From NCBI GenBank assembly GCA_010279815.1, contig QEOQ01000348.1, positions 96,396-160,395 of the forward strand: a stretch of 64,000 nucleotides of DNA, given 5' to 3'. The position numbers and the translations under genes are program-made. The notes below the pieces were generated by a model that was not told the origin of the DNA, made no database searches, and was given only the letters and a program-made list of their open reading frames with translations. This stretch comes from Brachionus plicatilis. Taxonomy: Eukaryota > Rotifera > Eurotatoria > Ploima > Brachionidae. Below, in pieces: positions 12,173 through 22,200 of this stretch; the stretch's first letter is position 1, and every line of letters starts with the position of its first letter.

Positions 12173-12995
12173 ATGGAAGAATTAAAAAAAAAAGAAACCA
12201 ATTCTTTGGAAGAAGCTTCAAATGAGTCCGAGGAACAGCCGGAAAAAATTGAACCTAAAAACAAAAAAATAAAAACTACTAATGAAAGTGAGGATGAAAA
12301 TGAAGTTAATTCCAAAGGAAAAAAGAATACTGCCGGTGTTCTTTATTTGAGTCGGATTCCGAATCGAATGAATGTGAAGATTATAAGAGAATATTTTAGT
12401 AATTTTGGCCAAGTGGAAAGGATCTATTTGGAACCGATGGAACAAAAGCGCAAAAATCAACCACGAGCATTCGCCGAAGGTTGGATCGAATTTAAAAAGA
12501 GAAAAATAGCCAAAAAAGTTGCCAAAATGTTGAACAACATGCAGGTTGGTGGAAAGAGACGAAATCCTTGGTTTCATGAGCTTTGGAACATAAAATATCT
12601 TAAAAATTTCAAATGGACTCATTTGAATGAAAAACTTGCATACGAACAAGAGTCTCGTAAGCAGCGATTGAGACAAGAGGTAGCTTTGGCAAAGAAAGAG
12701 GCCAACTTTTACATTCAAAATGTGGAGAAAAGTAAAATTGAAAATTTTTATACTGAAAATAATTCAGTTATCTTTCATTTTTTTAGACGAAAAGCGTAAA
12801 CGATTCGAGAGAAAACAAAATAAAGATGAGACTGAATCGAAAAATGACCAAATTTCTTCAAAAGATGAACCATTACCAAAAACAAGTCAAAATGATGACG
12901 ATGAAGCATTCAAACCAAAGAATAAACATCCGGTGTTCGAACGAAAAGTTAAAGTTGTTGGAAATGATTCTTTTTTAAAACAAATTTTTTCATGA
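12173..12995 (+). CDS. ABT1: ABT1/ESF2-type RRM protein (18S rRNA processing)
   Basis: The product belongs to the ESF2/ABT1 family, nucleolar RNA-binding proteins of the small-subunit processome (yeast Esf2p helps recruit and stimulate Dbp8; vertebrate ABT1 was named as an activator of basal transcription). The CDS joins 12173-12731 and 12787-12995 across a 55-bp intron (A|GTAAAA ... TTTTTAG|AC), giving 255 residues. Residues 1-55 are acidic/lysine-rich. The RRM begins at GVLYLSRIPNRMNVKIIREY, with FAEGWIEFKKRKIAKKVAKM as its second half. The family signature WNIKYLKNFKWTHLNEKLAY follows, then a basic coiled tail. The stop codon TGA overlaps an AATAAA hexamer (12995-13000), suggesting a very short 3' UTR. 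Length and domain order are normal for the family. Confidence 0.92.
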
Positions 12996-13000
12996 ATAAA

Positions 13001-14006
13001 ATTTTAGAAAAACAAAATGTTTAATGTTTTATTAATGAAAAATTCAGTATAACTTTTTTATTAAATGTTTTTCAAAATACTTGGCCAGGAAAACCCCTTT
13101 AATAAAAAAGATTCGATTGAATCTAAATCAGTAATTCTCAGTCAAATAGTATTTTTTTAAAATCATGTGTTTATTTAGATCAAAATTATTTTTTTTTATA
13201 ATTAACAGTATTATAAGTTGTTTTTACCGTAGTTTTATTAAATGATTAAACCTTTTTTTTTTTCATTTAATTAAGATTTTTTTATGAAATTGTTTTTTGT
13301 TTGGTAAAGCTTAAAAAATTAACTTTGATTAAAACATAAAAAAATATACGAAAAATAATTTAAAATTGTTAAAATTCTTTATTAATATTGTTGCATAAAA
13401 ATTTTAAGAAGAACAAAGTCATAGATAAAAGAAATAAACTAGATAATGGAATATTTTATTAAAAGATCATCAATCAATATATAATCTGATGAAGCCTGAG
13501 TATACTTTGGCATTAATGGTAAGTTGATTTGATTATTTTCTAATCCTTTCTTAGAAATATCTTATTTTGCTAAAAATAATTGAAATTTTTTTAATTCAAA
13601 TTTTTTTTTCTCTTAACATTTAAATTCTTGTTTTATTTGCTAAAAAAAATATATATTTAAAAGTCAATTTGAATTATGTAACTTATTAAGAAACGTAAAA
13701 CTTTCTGTGACAGTGATCTTGATAATTTTTTTATCCAAATTAAAAAAACCTTTAAAAATTTGTTTAATCTTTACAAAGTTTTAAATTGATAATTTGTTTT
13801 ACAGCTTAATTTTAACTAGCTTTAGTTGAGATATCTAATTCAAATAATATTCCAGCCTTAATTTTTAAATGCAAACAATAATTAAACACAATAATAAAAT
13901 TCTATAAAATTAAAATATATCTTTTTCAGATAAAAAAAAAACTTTATTTGATATTATTTCTTGAATTTTTCAAACTTTTTAAAAATTTTAAATTTAACAT
14001 TCAAAA
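13001..14006. other. AT-rich intergenic region
   Basis: There is no supported coding sequence. It must contain the ABT1 polyadenylation site and the promoter of the GH3 gene; neither is resolvable beyond AT-rich tracts. Confidence 0.4.
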
Positions 14007-16346
14007 ATGGTGGCGAAATTTTGCGTCCTTTTTTGTCTCTGGTTTTGTCTAACTGATGCAATAGATATTGACGCTCTTGTGAATTCAATGTCTCTTGAAG
14101 AAAAATGTGGACAAATGACCCAAGTGACTTTTGATGTAATTCAAAAATTGCCTCAACCTGCAGATTTTGATGAAAATCCAGTAAATCTAACACTTTTGGA
14201 GTATGCAATTTTGGAAAAAAATGTAGGCTCAATTTTGAATACACCTTACAATGTAGCTCAAAAAGCGGAGACATGGCAAAAAATAATCAAAGTAATTCAA
14301 GATGCAACGGCTAAATCAAGGCTCCGAATTCCAACTATTTATGGATTGGATTCAATACACGGTGCCAATTACATTCAAGAAGCAGTTTTGTTTCCTCATT
14401 CAATTTCTCTAGCAGCAAGTTTTAATCCTGAATTGACTAGAAAAATTGCCCAAATAACTTCGCTAGAGACCCGTGCTATTGGCGTACCATGGAACTTTAA
14501 TCCTGTTCTGGATGTCGGACGTCAGCCTGTTTGGCCTAGACTTTTTGAAACTTATGGAGAAGATCCTTATTTGGCTGGCAGAATGGGTGAAGTTTATGTT
14601 CAGGCCAGTCAAGGAAATGATTTGAAGAATAGAAGCAATGTTGCCACATGTTTAAAACATTATATTGGTTATAGCTTTCCATTTAATGGAAAAGATCGCA
14701 CACCAGCTATTATTCCGGAAAATTTGCTAAGAAATGTTTTTTTGCCTCCATTTGAAAAAGGTGTTCTTGCTGGATCACCAACTGTTATGGTCAATTCAGG
14801 AGAAGTTAATGGAATACCTGGACATGCTAACTATCACTATTTAACAGAAATACTCAAGGGTGAGCTTAAATTCTCTGGTTTTGTTGTTTCAGATTGGGAG
14901 GACATAAAAAGATTGCATTACAGAGACAAATTGGCCGAAAGTGATGAAGAAGCTGTGCGTATTGCGGTCATGGCAGGTCTGGACATGAGCATGGTTCCAT
15001 TTGACTTCAGCTTTTATGATCATTGTGTTAATTTGGCCAAAAAAGATGCCAAATTCTCTGTACGAGTTGATGACGCAACAAGACGCATTCTCAAGGTTAA
15101 AAATGATCTTGGACTTTTTGAAAATGCTCAACCGTTTGCAGAAGATTTAGATAAAATAGGAACAAAAGAATCACATGATGTAAGTGTTGAGGCAGCTCGT
15201 GAATCAATTGTTCTGGCTCAAAATGATGGAACATTGCCTCTAGATTCAAATGAAAATAAAAAAGTGTTAGTCGCAGGAGCATCTGGAAATGTTCTAAGAG
15301 TTCTTAATGGTGGATGGTCTTATGTTTGGCAAGGAAATGTCGAAGAGCATTTTGTTAACTTTGGTACACAAAACAAGACAACAATTTTTGAAGAAGTTAA
15401 AAAAATCAATGCAAATAGCGAATATTCAGAAGGAGCCAATTTTACTCATTTGACCAATTTAGATGATACAGTGACAAAGGCCAAAAATGTTGACATAATA
15501 ATTTTGACAATTGGAGAAGACAGTTACTGTGAAACACCAGGAAACATAAACAATCTAATGCTGAGCGAGTCACAACAAGTGTTGGCCGATCGTTTGTTAG
15601 AATTGAACAAACCTGTTGTTTTGGTTTACATTGGTGGTAGGCCAAGGATAATCACAAATATTGCTCAAAGATCAAATGCTGTTCTGATTGGATTTTTGCC
15701 AGGAGAAAAAGGCAGTCAAGCAATAGCCGAAATTTTGTTTGGCAAATACAATCCAAATGCCAGACTCTCGGTTACTTATCCTTTGGATGTAAATGGTATT
15801 TCCACATATGACTATAAACCTTTGGAAGTTCATGATGCAAACAAAGTAGAAAAATTGTATGCTTTTGGTCATGGTCTTAGTTATACCAAATTTGAGTATT
15901 CAAATTTGAGATTGAGTACAAAATCAATTGGACTTCAAGAGTCGTTAACAGTTACAGTTAATGTTAAGAATATTGGTAATTTGGATGGCAAAGAGAGTGT
16001 TTTAATGTTTTTAAATGATGAGTATGGAAGTTTAACTAGACCAGTAAGACAATTGAAAGGATTTGAAAAAATTTCATTGAAAAAAGGTGAAAGTGTTGAT
16101 GTGAAATTTAATGTAAATTATGATGATTTATCATTTATAAACATTAATAATCAGCGAGTCGTTGAACAAGGAAAATTTAATATTTTTGTTGCTAATTTAA
16201 ATGAGTCATTTAGTGTAACAAAGGATAGTGATGTTATCACATCTTCTTCTTTTTTACCAAAAACCACAGTGTCTTCCAATTCTAATTCATTATACTTTAG
16301 CTTATTCACTATTTTTTTAGTGTTTACTTTAAAAATCATCTTTTAA
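14007..16346 (+). CDS. Glycoside hydrolase family 3 beta-glucosidase, secreted, likely GPI-anchored
   Basis: This is a single 779-residue open frame without introns. Residues 1-18 form a signal peptide. The GH3 N-terminal (beta/alpha)8 domain spans about 20-370: LEEKCGQMTQ, GLDSIHGANYI (112-123), ETYGEDPYLAGR, TCLKHYIGYS, then VVSDWEDI with Asp296 as the predicted nucleophile. The second alpha/beta domain spans about 395-600; Glu509 in SYCETPGN aligns with the acid/base Glu of plant exo-glucanases. A fibronectin III-like domain occupies about 640-715. Residues 760-779 are a hydrophobic tail after a small-residue stretch, typical of a GPI-attachment signal. It should cleave beta-linked glucose from cello- or laminari-oligosaccharides outside the cell or at the surface. 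GH3 beta-glucosidases are common in bacteria, plants, fungi and amoebae but patchy in animals. With the lack of introns this suggests horizontal acquisition, though codon and AT bias match the neighbours, so it would not be recent. Confidence 0.93.
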   Translation: MVAKFCVLFCLWFCLTDAIDIDALVNSMSLEEKCGQMTQVTFDVIQKLPQPADFDENPVNLTLLEYAILEKNVGSILNTPYNVAQKAETWQKIIKVIQDATAKSRLRIPTIYGLDSIHGANYIQEAVLFPHSISLAASFNPELTRKIAQITSLETRAIGVPWNFNPVLDVGRQPVWPRLFETYGEDPYLAGRMGEVYVQASQGNDLKNRSNVATCLKHYIGYSFPFNGKDRTPAIIPENLLRNVFLPPFEKGVLAGSPTVMVNSGEVNGIPGHANYHYLTEILKGELKFSGFVVSDWEDIKRLHYRDKLAESDEEAVRIAVMAGLDMSMVPFDFSFYDHCVNLAKKDAKFSVRVDDATRRILKVKNDLGLFENAQPFAEDLDKIGTKESHDVSVEAARESIVLAQNDGTLPLDSNENKKVLVAGASGNVLRVLNGGWSYVWQGNVEEHFVNFGTQNKTTIFEEVKKINANSEYSEGANFTHLTNLDDTVTKAKNVDIIILTIGEDSYCETPGNINNLMLSESQQVLADRLLELNKPVVLVYIGGRPRIITNIAQRSNAVLIGFLPGEKGSQAIAEILFGKYNPNARLSVTYPLDVNGISTYDYKPLEVHDANKVEKLYAFGHGLSYTKFEYSNLRLSTKSIGLQESLTVTVNVKNIGNLDGKESVLMFLNDEYGSLTRPVRQLKGFEKISLKKGESVDVKFNVNYDDLSFININNQRVVEQGKFNIFVANLNESFSVTKDSDVITSSSFLPKTTVSSNSNSLYFSLFTIFLVFTLKIIF

Positions 16347-16652
16347 ATTAACTGTTCTAAAAAAATTAAAAACTAAAAACTAGATTTTATTTTAATAAAA
16401 GATTTTTTTGAAAGTTTTTTTCAAATCATTGATGACTAATTTTGCTTTTGTTTATTCTAATTTTATTGAATATTTTAATAATATCATTTGATTTTCCAAT
16501 TTGAAAAATAAGCTTATGTCTTAATTTGGCAAATTAATTTTTGCCAAATATTAGTCACGTCTCTGGTTTAATTTCAAAACACAAACACAATCGAAAGCCA
16601 TATAAAAAAACATTCATTTAAGAAAAAAATAATTACAAGGAATTTATTTAAA
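16347..16652. other. Short intergenic spacer
   Basis: The spacer separates two tandem plus-strand genes. An AATAAA-type signal near 16394 probably terminates the GH3 transcript. The second gene's promoter must lie in the remaining ~250 bp; no motif is assigned. Confidence 0.4.
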
Positions 16653-18212
16653 ATGAATCAAATCAAGTGTGACTATTGTGGTCTAGAATTACTTAAAAAC
16701 TCTTTTTTAATGCTTCCATGTGGCTACTTGGTATGTTCCGAGCATATATCAGATATAGTCCAGTCAAAGTGGTGCATTGTTTGTCAAAGTCACGAGCTTG
16801 ACATTGATAAATTTATGAGTATGGCAATGAACAAAATGGTATTAAACGAAAGTAAACTCAAACAAAAAACACTGGAACTGAATAGCAGTTTTTCTTTATT
16901 GCGATCAATTCGAACCGACCCGCAATCTTACATGTCTGGTCATTTCCAAAATTTAAAAAATCAGCTGGACCTGAGGCGTTCAGAACTAAAACAAGAAATA
17001 ACAAGACAAATAGATGACCACTACGATCACCTTGTTGGGAATCTACAAGAAAATCAAGAGAAATATTTGAAAAAAATCGAGTCCAAATTAAAAAATGCAG
17101 AGCTCGAAGACATTCACACTGAGCATGAATATAGGCAAGAATTCAATATTAAAGATCGATTAGATTTTATTGAAAATAAATTGATCGATTTAGATAAAAA
17201 AATTAAAAACAATAATCTTTTAAAATTTGATTTGGATCAATATAAATTATTTGGTTTTTCGAAAGGAACATTTGATATAGAGAAAATATTTGGTCAATTT
17301 AGCATGGAAAAATTGGCTAATGTAAAAAAATATGAGTGTGTAAATAGCGTACATGTGCATTCAAATCAAGTATTTTGCATTGATGAACTTGAATCTGGCG
17401 AAATTGTTACATCGTCCAAAGATAAGACAATAAAAATATGGGACATGTACACTGGCAATTGTCTTAATACTTTATTTGGTCACACAAATTGGGTTCTCCA
17501 ATTTATTATTTTGAATAGAAATGAGATAATTAGTTGTTCAGGAGACGGAAGCATTAGAAAATGGAATTTAAAAAGTGGCGATTGTTTGAGAGCTATTCAG
17601 GCATCTGACAAAGAAGTATGGTCATTACTGTTGATGGAAAACGAGGTTATTCTAAGTGGTTGCAGCGAGGGGCTGGTGAAAAAATGGAATTTTAAAACAG
17701 GCGAATGCAAAAAAGTTTACAAAGAACATTTTGGAATTGTTTATTCATTGATAAAAGTCAACTCGGACAGTTTTTTAAGCTCATCGGCTGATAATACCAT
17801 AATTTATTGGAACTATAATTCAGCCGAAAAACTACGCACTTTTGAGGATCATTCAAGTTATGTTTGGAAAATGCTTGTATTGAATGAAAATGAGTTTATT
17901 AGTGGAGCAGCCGATGGTTCAATTAAACTTTGGAATTTAGGTGAATCGAAGTGTCTAAATACTTTCAAGGAACATGAAAAGTGTGTACGAAATTTTGTGA
18001 AGATAAATGATAATCAAATTTTGACATGCTTCGATGATGGACTAGTCAAACTTTTAAATCTAAAAGAAAAAAATTTCAATCCAATACTAAATACAAATTG
18101 TACTGGCTTACACTGCGTCAAACTTTTAAACAATGGACTTATAATAAGCACATCTAACGAAGGAATAATCAAAGTATGGCGACCAGATTTTAATAGAAAA
18201 ATTCAAGAATAA
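16653..18212 (+). CDS. Intronless RING-like zinc finger / coiled-coil / WD40-repeat protein
   Basis: The product is 519 residues. Residues 6-44 hold a RING/U-box-sized zinc site with Cys6, Cys9, Cys23, Cys28, His31, Cys41 and Cys44 (CDYCG, LPCGYLVCSEH, WCIVCQ). A charged helical region likely to form a coiled coil follows (about 95-185). From about 230 to 510 there are seven WD40-type blades ending in IKIWDM, IRKWNL, VKKWNF, IIYWNY, IKLWNL, VKLLNL and IKVWRP, enough for a full propeller. The combination resembles TRAF7-like or RING-WD40 ubiquitin ligases, where the RING binds E2 and the propeller binds substrate. The finger is atypical, so ligase activity is inference. I do not recognise a specific orthologue. 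The stop codon TAA lies inside an AATAAA hexamer. Confidence 0.85.
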   Translation: MNQIKCDYCGLELLKNSFLMLPCGYLVCSEHISDIVQSKWCIVCQSHELDIDKFMSMAMNKMVLNESKLKQKTLELNSSFSLLRSIRTDPQSYMSGHFQNLKNQLDLRRSELKQEITRQIDDHYDHLVGNLQENQEKYLKKIESKLKNAELEDIHTEHEYRQEFNIKDRLDFIENKLIDLDKKIKNNNLLKFDLDQYKLFGFSKGTFDIEKIFGQFSMEKLANVKKYECVNSVHVHSNQVFCIDELESGEIVTSSKDKTIKIWDMYTGNCLNTLFGHTNWVLQFIILNRNEIISCSGDGSIRKWNLKSGDCLRAIQASDKEVWSLLLMENEVILSGCSEGLVKKWNFKTGECKKVYKEHFGIVYSLIKVNSDSFLSSSADNTIIYWNYNSAEKLRTFEDHSSYVWKMLVLNENEFISGAADGSIKLWNLGESKCLNTFKEHEKCVRNFVKINDNQILTCFDDGLVKLLNLKEKNFNPILNTNCTGLHCVKLLNNGLIISTSNEGIIKVWRPDFNRKIQE

Positions 18213-18526
18213 AGTCATTTTTAACTAAATTTTCAAATGTTAAATTTGAGCATTTGTTGATAAACCAAATTTTATCATTTATTTAAAATTAAATTTTAAA
18301 AAATAAAACTAAAATAAAAATAACAAATTAATTTAATTTCATAGTCGAATTCAAAAAGATTATTTAACTTGATTTATTATAAAATTTAATTTAGAAAACA
18401 AAAAATAAAATACAAAAAAATTAAAGCTAAAAATTTTAACTTTTTGCTGGAATCAGAATTGAAGATTTTTCATTTCAGAGTTAAAAATTAACTGAAATTT
18501 AATTTAGTGAAACTCTTGATTTTGAC

Positions 18527-18846
18527 TAGTGTTGGGACCCGTACAAGCAGACACTTAACCGGCCAAAATTTTAAAATGACCACTTAAATCGTGAAATTTT
18601 TTGAGGATGAAGTTTTTTAATTATGTAAAAATAAAGATAAAGATAAAAATATTTATTTTTTGAAAAAAAAGATTTTTTTAAGAAATTTTATTAAGTTTAA
18701 GGATTCTCTGCAAAAAAAGTTAACCGTATTTTTTGGCGATCCAAAATTTTGATGTTAAAAAATCAGACCGTTTTGTTGACCGGCCAAATGACCGCTAAAA
18801 ACCGTCCGTAATATGGATCGGTTTGCTCTGACCGCATCCAACACTA
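18527..18846. mobile_element. hAT-type MITE, 320 bp, with 8-bp TSD
   Basis: The left terminus is TAGTGTTGGGACCCG. The right terminus, reversed, is TAGTGTTGGATGCGG. The flanking octamers ATTTTGAC (18519-18526) and ATTTTAAC (18847-18854) match at 7 of 8 positions. TAGTGTTGG ends plus an 8-bp duplication are hallmarks of hAT elements. The interior has CCGGCCAAA/TGGCC-like short repeats and no coding sequence. It sits between the convergent RING-WD40 and FBF1 genes. 18847-19280 holds nothing else recognisable. Confidence 0.82.
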
Positions 18847-19280
18847 ATTTTAACTTTAAAAAAATGATAAGAAAAGAAGCTGATTTAAAATTTAGTTTTT
18901 TTTTTAAATAAATAAAATAACGGTATCATAATCTAAACAATTAAAAAAACTAAACAAATATAACTTTCTGAGAATAATCTACCATAAAGATGTTTTGGAC
19001 AAGGAAAACCATTAAATCAATTTTTTAATCAGTTAAATAATTTTTTTTGTCCAAATTAAAACTCGAATTTTTGTTATTTATTCGAATAAGTATCTAATTA
19101 TCTTAAAAATTAAATTTTATTTTACAAATATTATTTAATTCCTTTAAGAAAATATTTAAAAATTAAATCAAATACATTATTCAATTACCGACATTAAAAT
19201 TTCCGTCAATCATATGAAAAAAAATTTTTTTTCTCTATTTTAAATTTATTTTTTTAGAAAAACAAAAAAAAATATAAATT

Positions 19281-22200
19281 TTATGCCAAAGGTGAATTTA
19301 ATTGATTATAACTCAATGATCTATTACTACTTTTGAGAGTTTCTATGAAATTTTTTTCGTCATTAACAAATTGTCTATCCTTAAAATGAAAAAAAAAAAC
19401 AATTAAACTTAGACAAAAATTAAAAATTATCAAAAAAATCTCTTTTACTTTCAAGGCTTGTATTTTTAATTGTCTCAATAATTTAGAATCTTCTAGCTGT
19501 GAATTGTTAACTTGTGAAATCATTGTCGACTGCAGTCTTGATTGATATAAATTTAAAAATCCGGTTCCATATCCACTGCTTTGCATGGACATGCCCATAA
19601 AGCTGAGTTCTTTGACCGGCTCTTGGCATTTTGAACACTTCAAATTTGACTTGTAGACTTCAATGTCTTGCTGTAGTTTGTATAAGGCAATTTTCTCTTG
19701 ATTTATCTTTGTTTCTCTTTCATTTAACATCATCATTTGTTGCTGAATTTGATTCAGTCTGGAATCATGATTCGTTTTTATCTCATTCACTTGATCCAAT
19801 ATTCGCTTATTAGACTCTTTTTCTCTACTTGATTTCTATATTAAATAAAAATAAATAAATTAAAATTTTTTTTCAATTTTTTTTATTTCTTTTTTACCAA
19901 ATACAACTGTTCGGCGTCTGAATACTTTTGATTCAAAACTGCCTGCAATTGATCTATTTTGTTAACTTTGGCTTCCAATTCTATTTTTTTCTCATCTAAA
20001 ATCTTTTTCTCCTGTTTAAGCTCAATTTCTTTTTCCTTAAGTTCATTTCTTAATTTCTCCAATCTTTCCTTTTCCTCACTCAAACGTCTGGTCGAAACCG
20101 AAATCTCTGCCTCAACGTTGATGTTATTCAGCGAGTCTTGATGCTTTTTATCTTTGTAAGCGTTCAACGATGCTTCTAAATTAGCTCTTTCTTCAGCTAA
20201 CTTTCGCTTTTCTTCATACACCTGCTGCATTAAACGTTTCTGTTCTAATAGAATGTCGTCTTTGCAGCGTTCGATGTCGCTTCTTTCGCGTGCCAACTTT
20301 TCCATTATTATTTTTTGCTCGTTTATCAATGCTTCTTGAAAAGCTTCCATTTTTTTCTCTTGTTGCTTACCTTTCCATCTCTCTTCGGCAACTGACTTCG
20401 ACTGCTCGGCCAAATGGTCTTCGAGACGCTTGATTGTCTCGTTTAAATTGCGTATCTCAGCCTCATATTCTTTTTGTTGCCGATTCAAGCGTTCCTCGCG
20501 GACTTAAAAATTTAGGAATTTGTTGCCATAAAAAATTAATTTAAAATTAATTATCAAGTTAATTATTAAATTAAAATTAATTATTAATTTAATTAATTGT
20601 TTTGATTAATTTAAAAATTAGAAAAAAAAGGTTAAAAAAGGAAAAATTTATTTCTGTAAAATACAAAAGTGTTGTGACGAATTTCTGTCTTTACCCAACT
20701 TTATGAAGAGAAACGAAGCAGGAGAAAATTGCTGAATAAAAATAAAATCCTCCTAGAAGATGATACTGTAAACAAAGTTTATTTTTTTTTAAATTAAAAA
20801 AAAAAAATTTTTAATTAAATAATAATTTGGTCAACAAATTGACCTTTTATTAAAAAAAAAAATGTATTTAATTTGAGATTTTAATTCAATTGGGTTTATT
20901 GAAAAGAAAATTTGTGTTTTTTTGGAATAATCAATTTAATTATGAGATATGTTTTACTTTTAAATGGCTAATTTTTTTAATTCGTAATATTGTTCCCATT
21001 TTATCATGTATGAAATTTTTAATGACCAGTGAGTAACAAAATTGACAATTTTTTTTCATCTTTGAAACTACTTTAAATTTTTTAAAGAAGCTTGTTTACA
21101 TATATCAATAATATTATTATTTCAGTTTTCCTTTTTTGTTAAAATTATATCTTTACTTCGAAATGATAATATTTAATAAATTTAGATAAAAAAATCAAAA
21201 TTCAATGCAAAATTTAAATAATTTGACTGAAATTTTACATTATTTTACATTTTATTATATAATTTTACACAAAATAATGTTATAAACTGTATAAAAAGGT
21301 AATTTTTTGTAATAAAATTAAATTTTCAGTAATATTCACTGGTTGTGATGTTTCTTGCTTCATTTTAAATGCTTAAACTTTATTATTCATTTTTTTTAAA
21401 AGATAACTTCATGTTTTTAAAGGGTCAAAGGTATTTACAAATAAAAACAAATCACAAATCTTCTAAACTAATCTTCGTAAAACATGTATTAAATCTTTAT
21501 CATAAATCGCCAAAATCTATAAAAAAATATTAAAAATTAGTTATTCAAAAGGTTCATTGCCCACTAGAAAAGTGACAGGAATATTGTCAAGATTTTAATT
21601 AGTTTAAGAAAGTATTTAAAAAATACTTTCTAATAAAAAAACTTTCATTTAGACTGTAAATAAAAGACAGAATTTTTTTTGATTAATTCACATTATGGCA
21701 TTTGATTTTTACTAAACATCCTTTTTCATGTAAAAAAAACTTCCATCATTTTATTCAAACTAGGTGTTTTTTCGCTTTTTGATAGTGATTATAGATAATT
21801 CATAGATTTTCACAGATTTATTTAAATATTGTAAGGACCTTTTAAATTTATATACAATCACTTTATAATCTTGAAACATTTCATGGTTTATTTAATAAAC
21901 TCATTTTTCAGCGTAATAAAAGCCATTCACTTGATTAAAAAATTTAGAGCCCTGTGCTTTTAAATTGATTTTGAATTTTTTTTTTATTGAATGTTTAATA
22001 TTTTTAAGTAAAAAAAATTTATTTACTTAATTATTTACTTATATTAGATAAATATTTGATAAGATATTTTTCATTATATATTTAAAATTGAAAAAAGTCT
22101 TTTTTTTTTAATTGATTCTTCTAAAATCTTTATTTGAAAAGACAAAATTAAAATCAAAATTAAGTTATGCAAATTATGGCTCAAAAAAAAGCTTTAAATG

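Noticed and set aside
12218..12718. 166-codon minus-strand open frame
   Set aside because: It is the antisense shadow of the ABT1 coding exon, hydrophobic by complementarity and without any domain.
14889..16339. Several minus-strand frames
   Set aside because: They are all shadows within the GH3 coding sequence.
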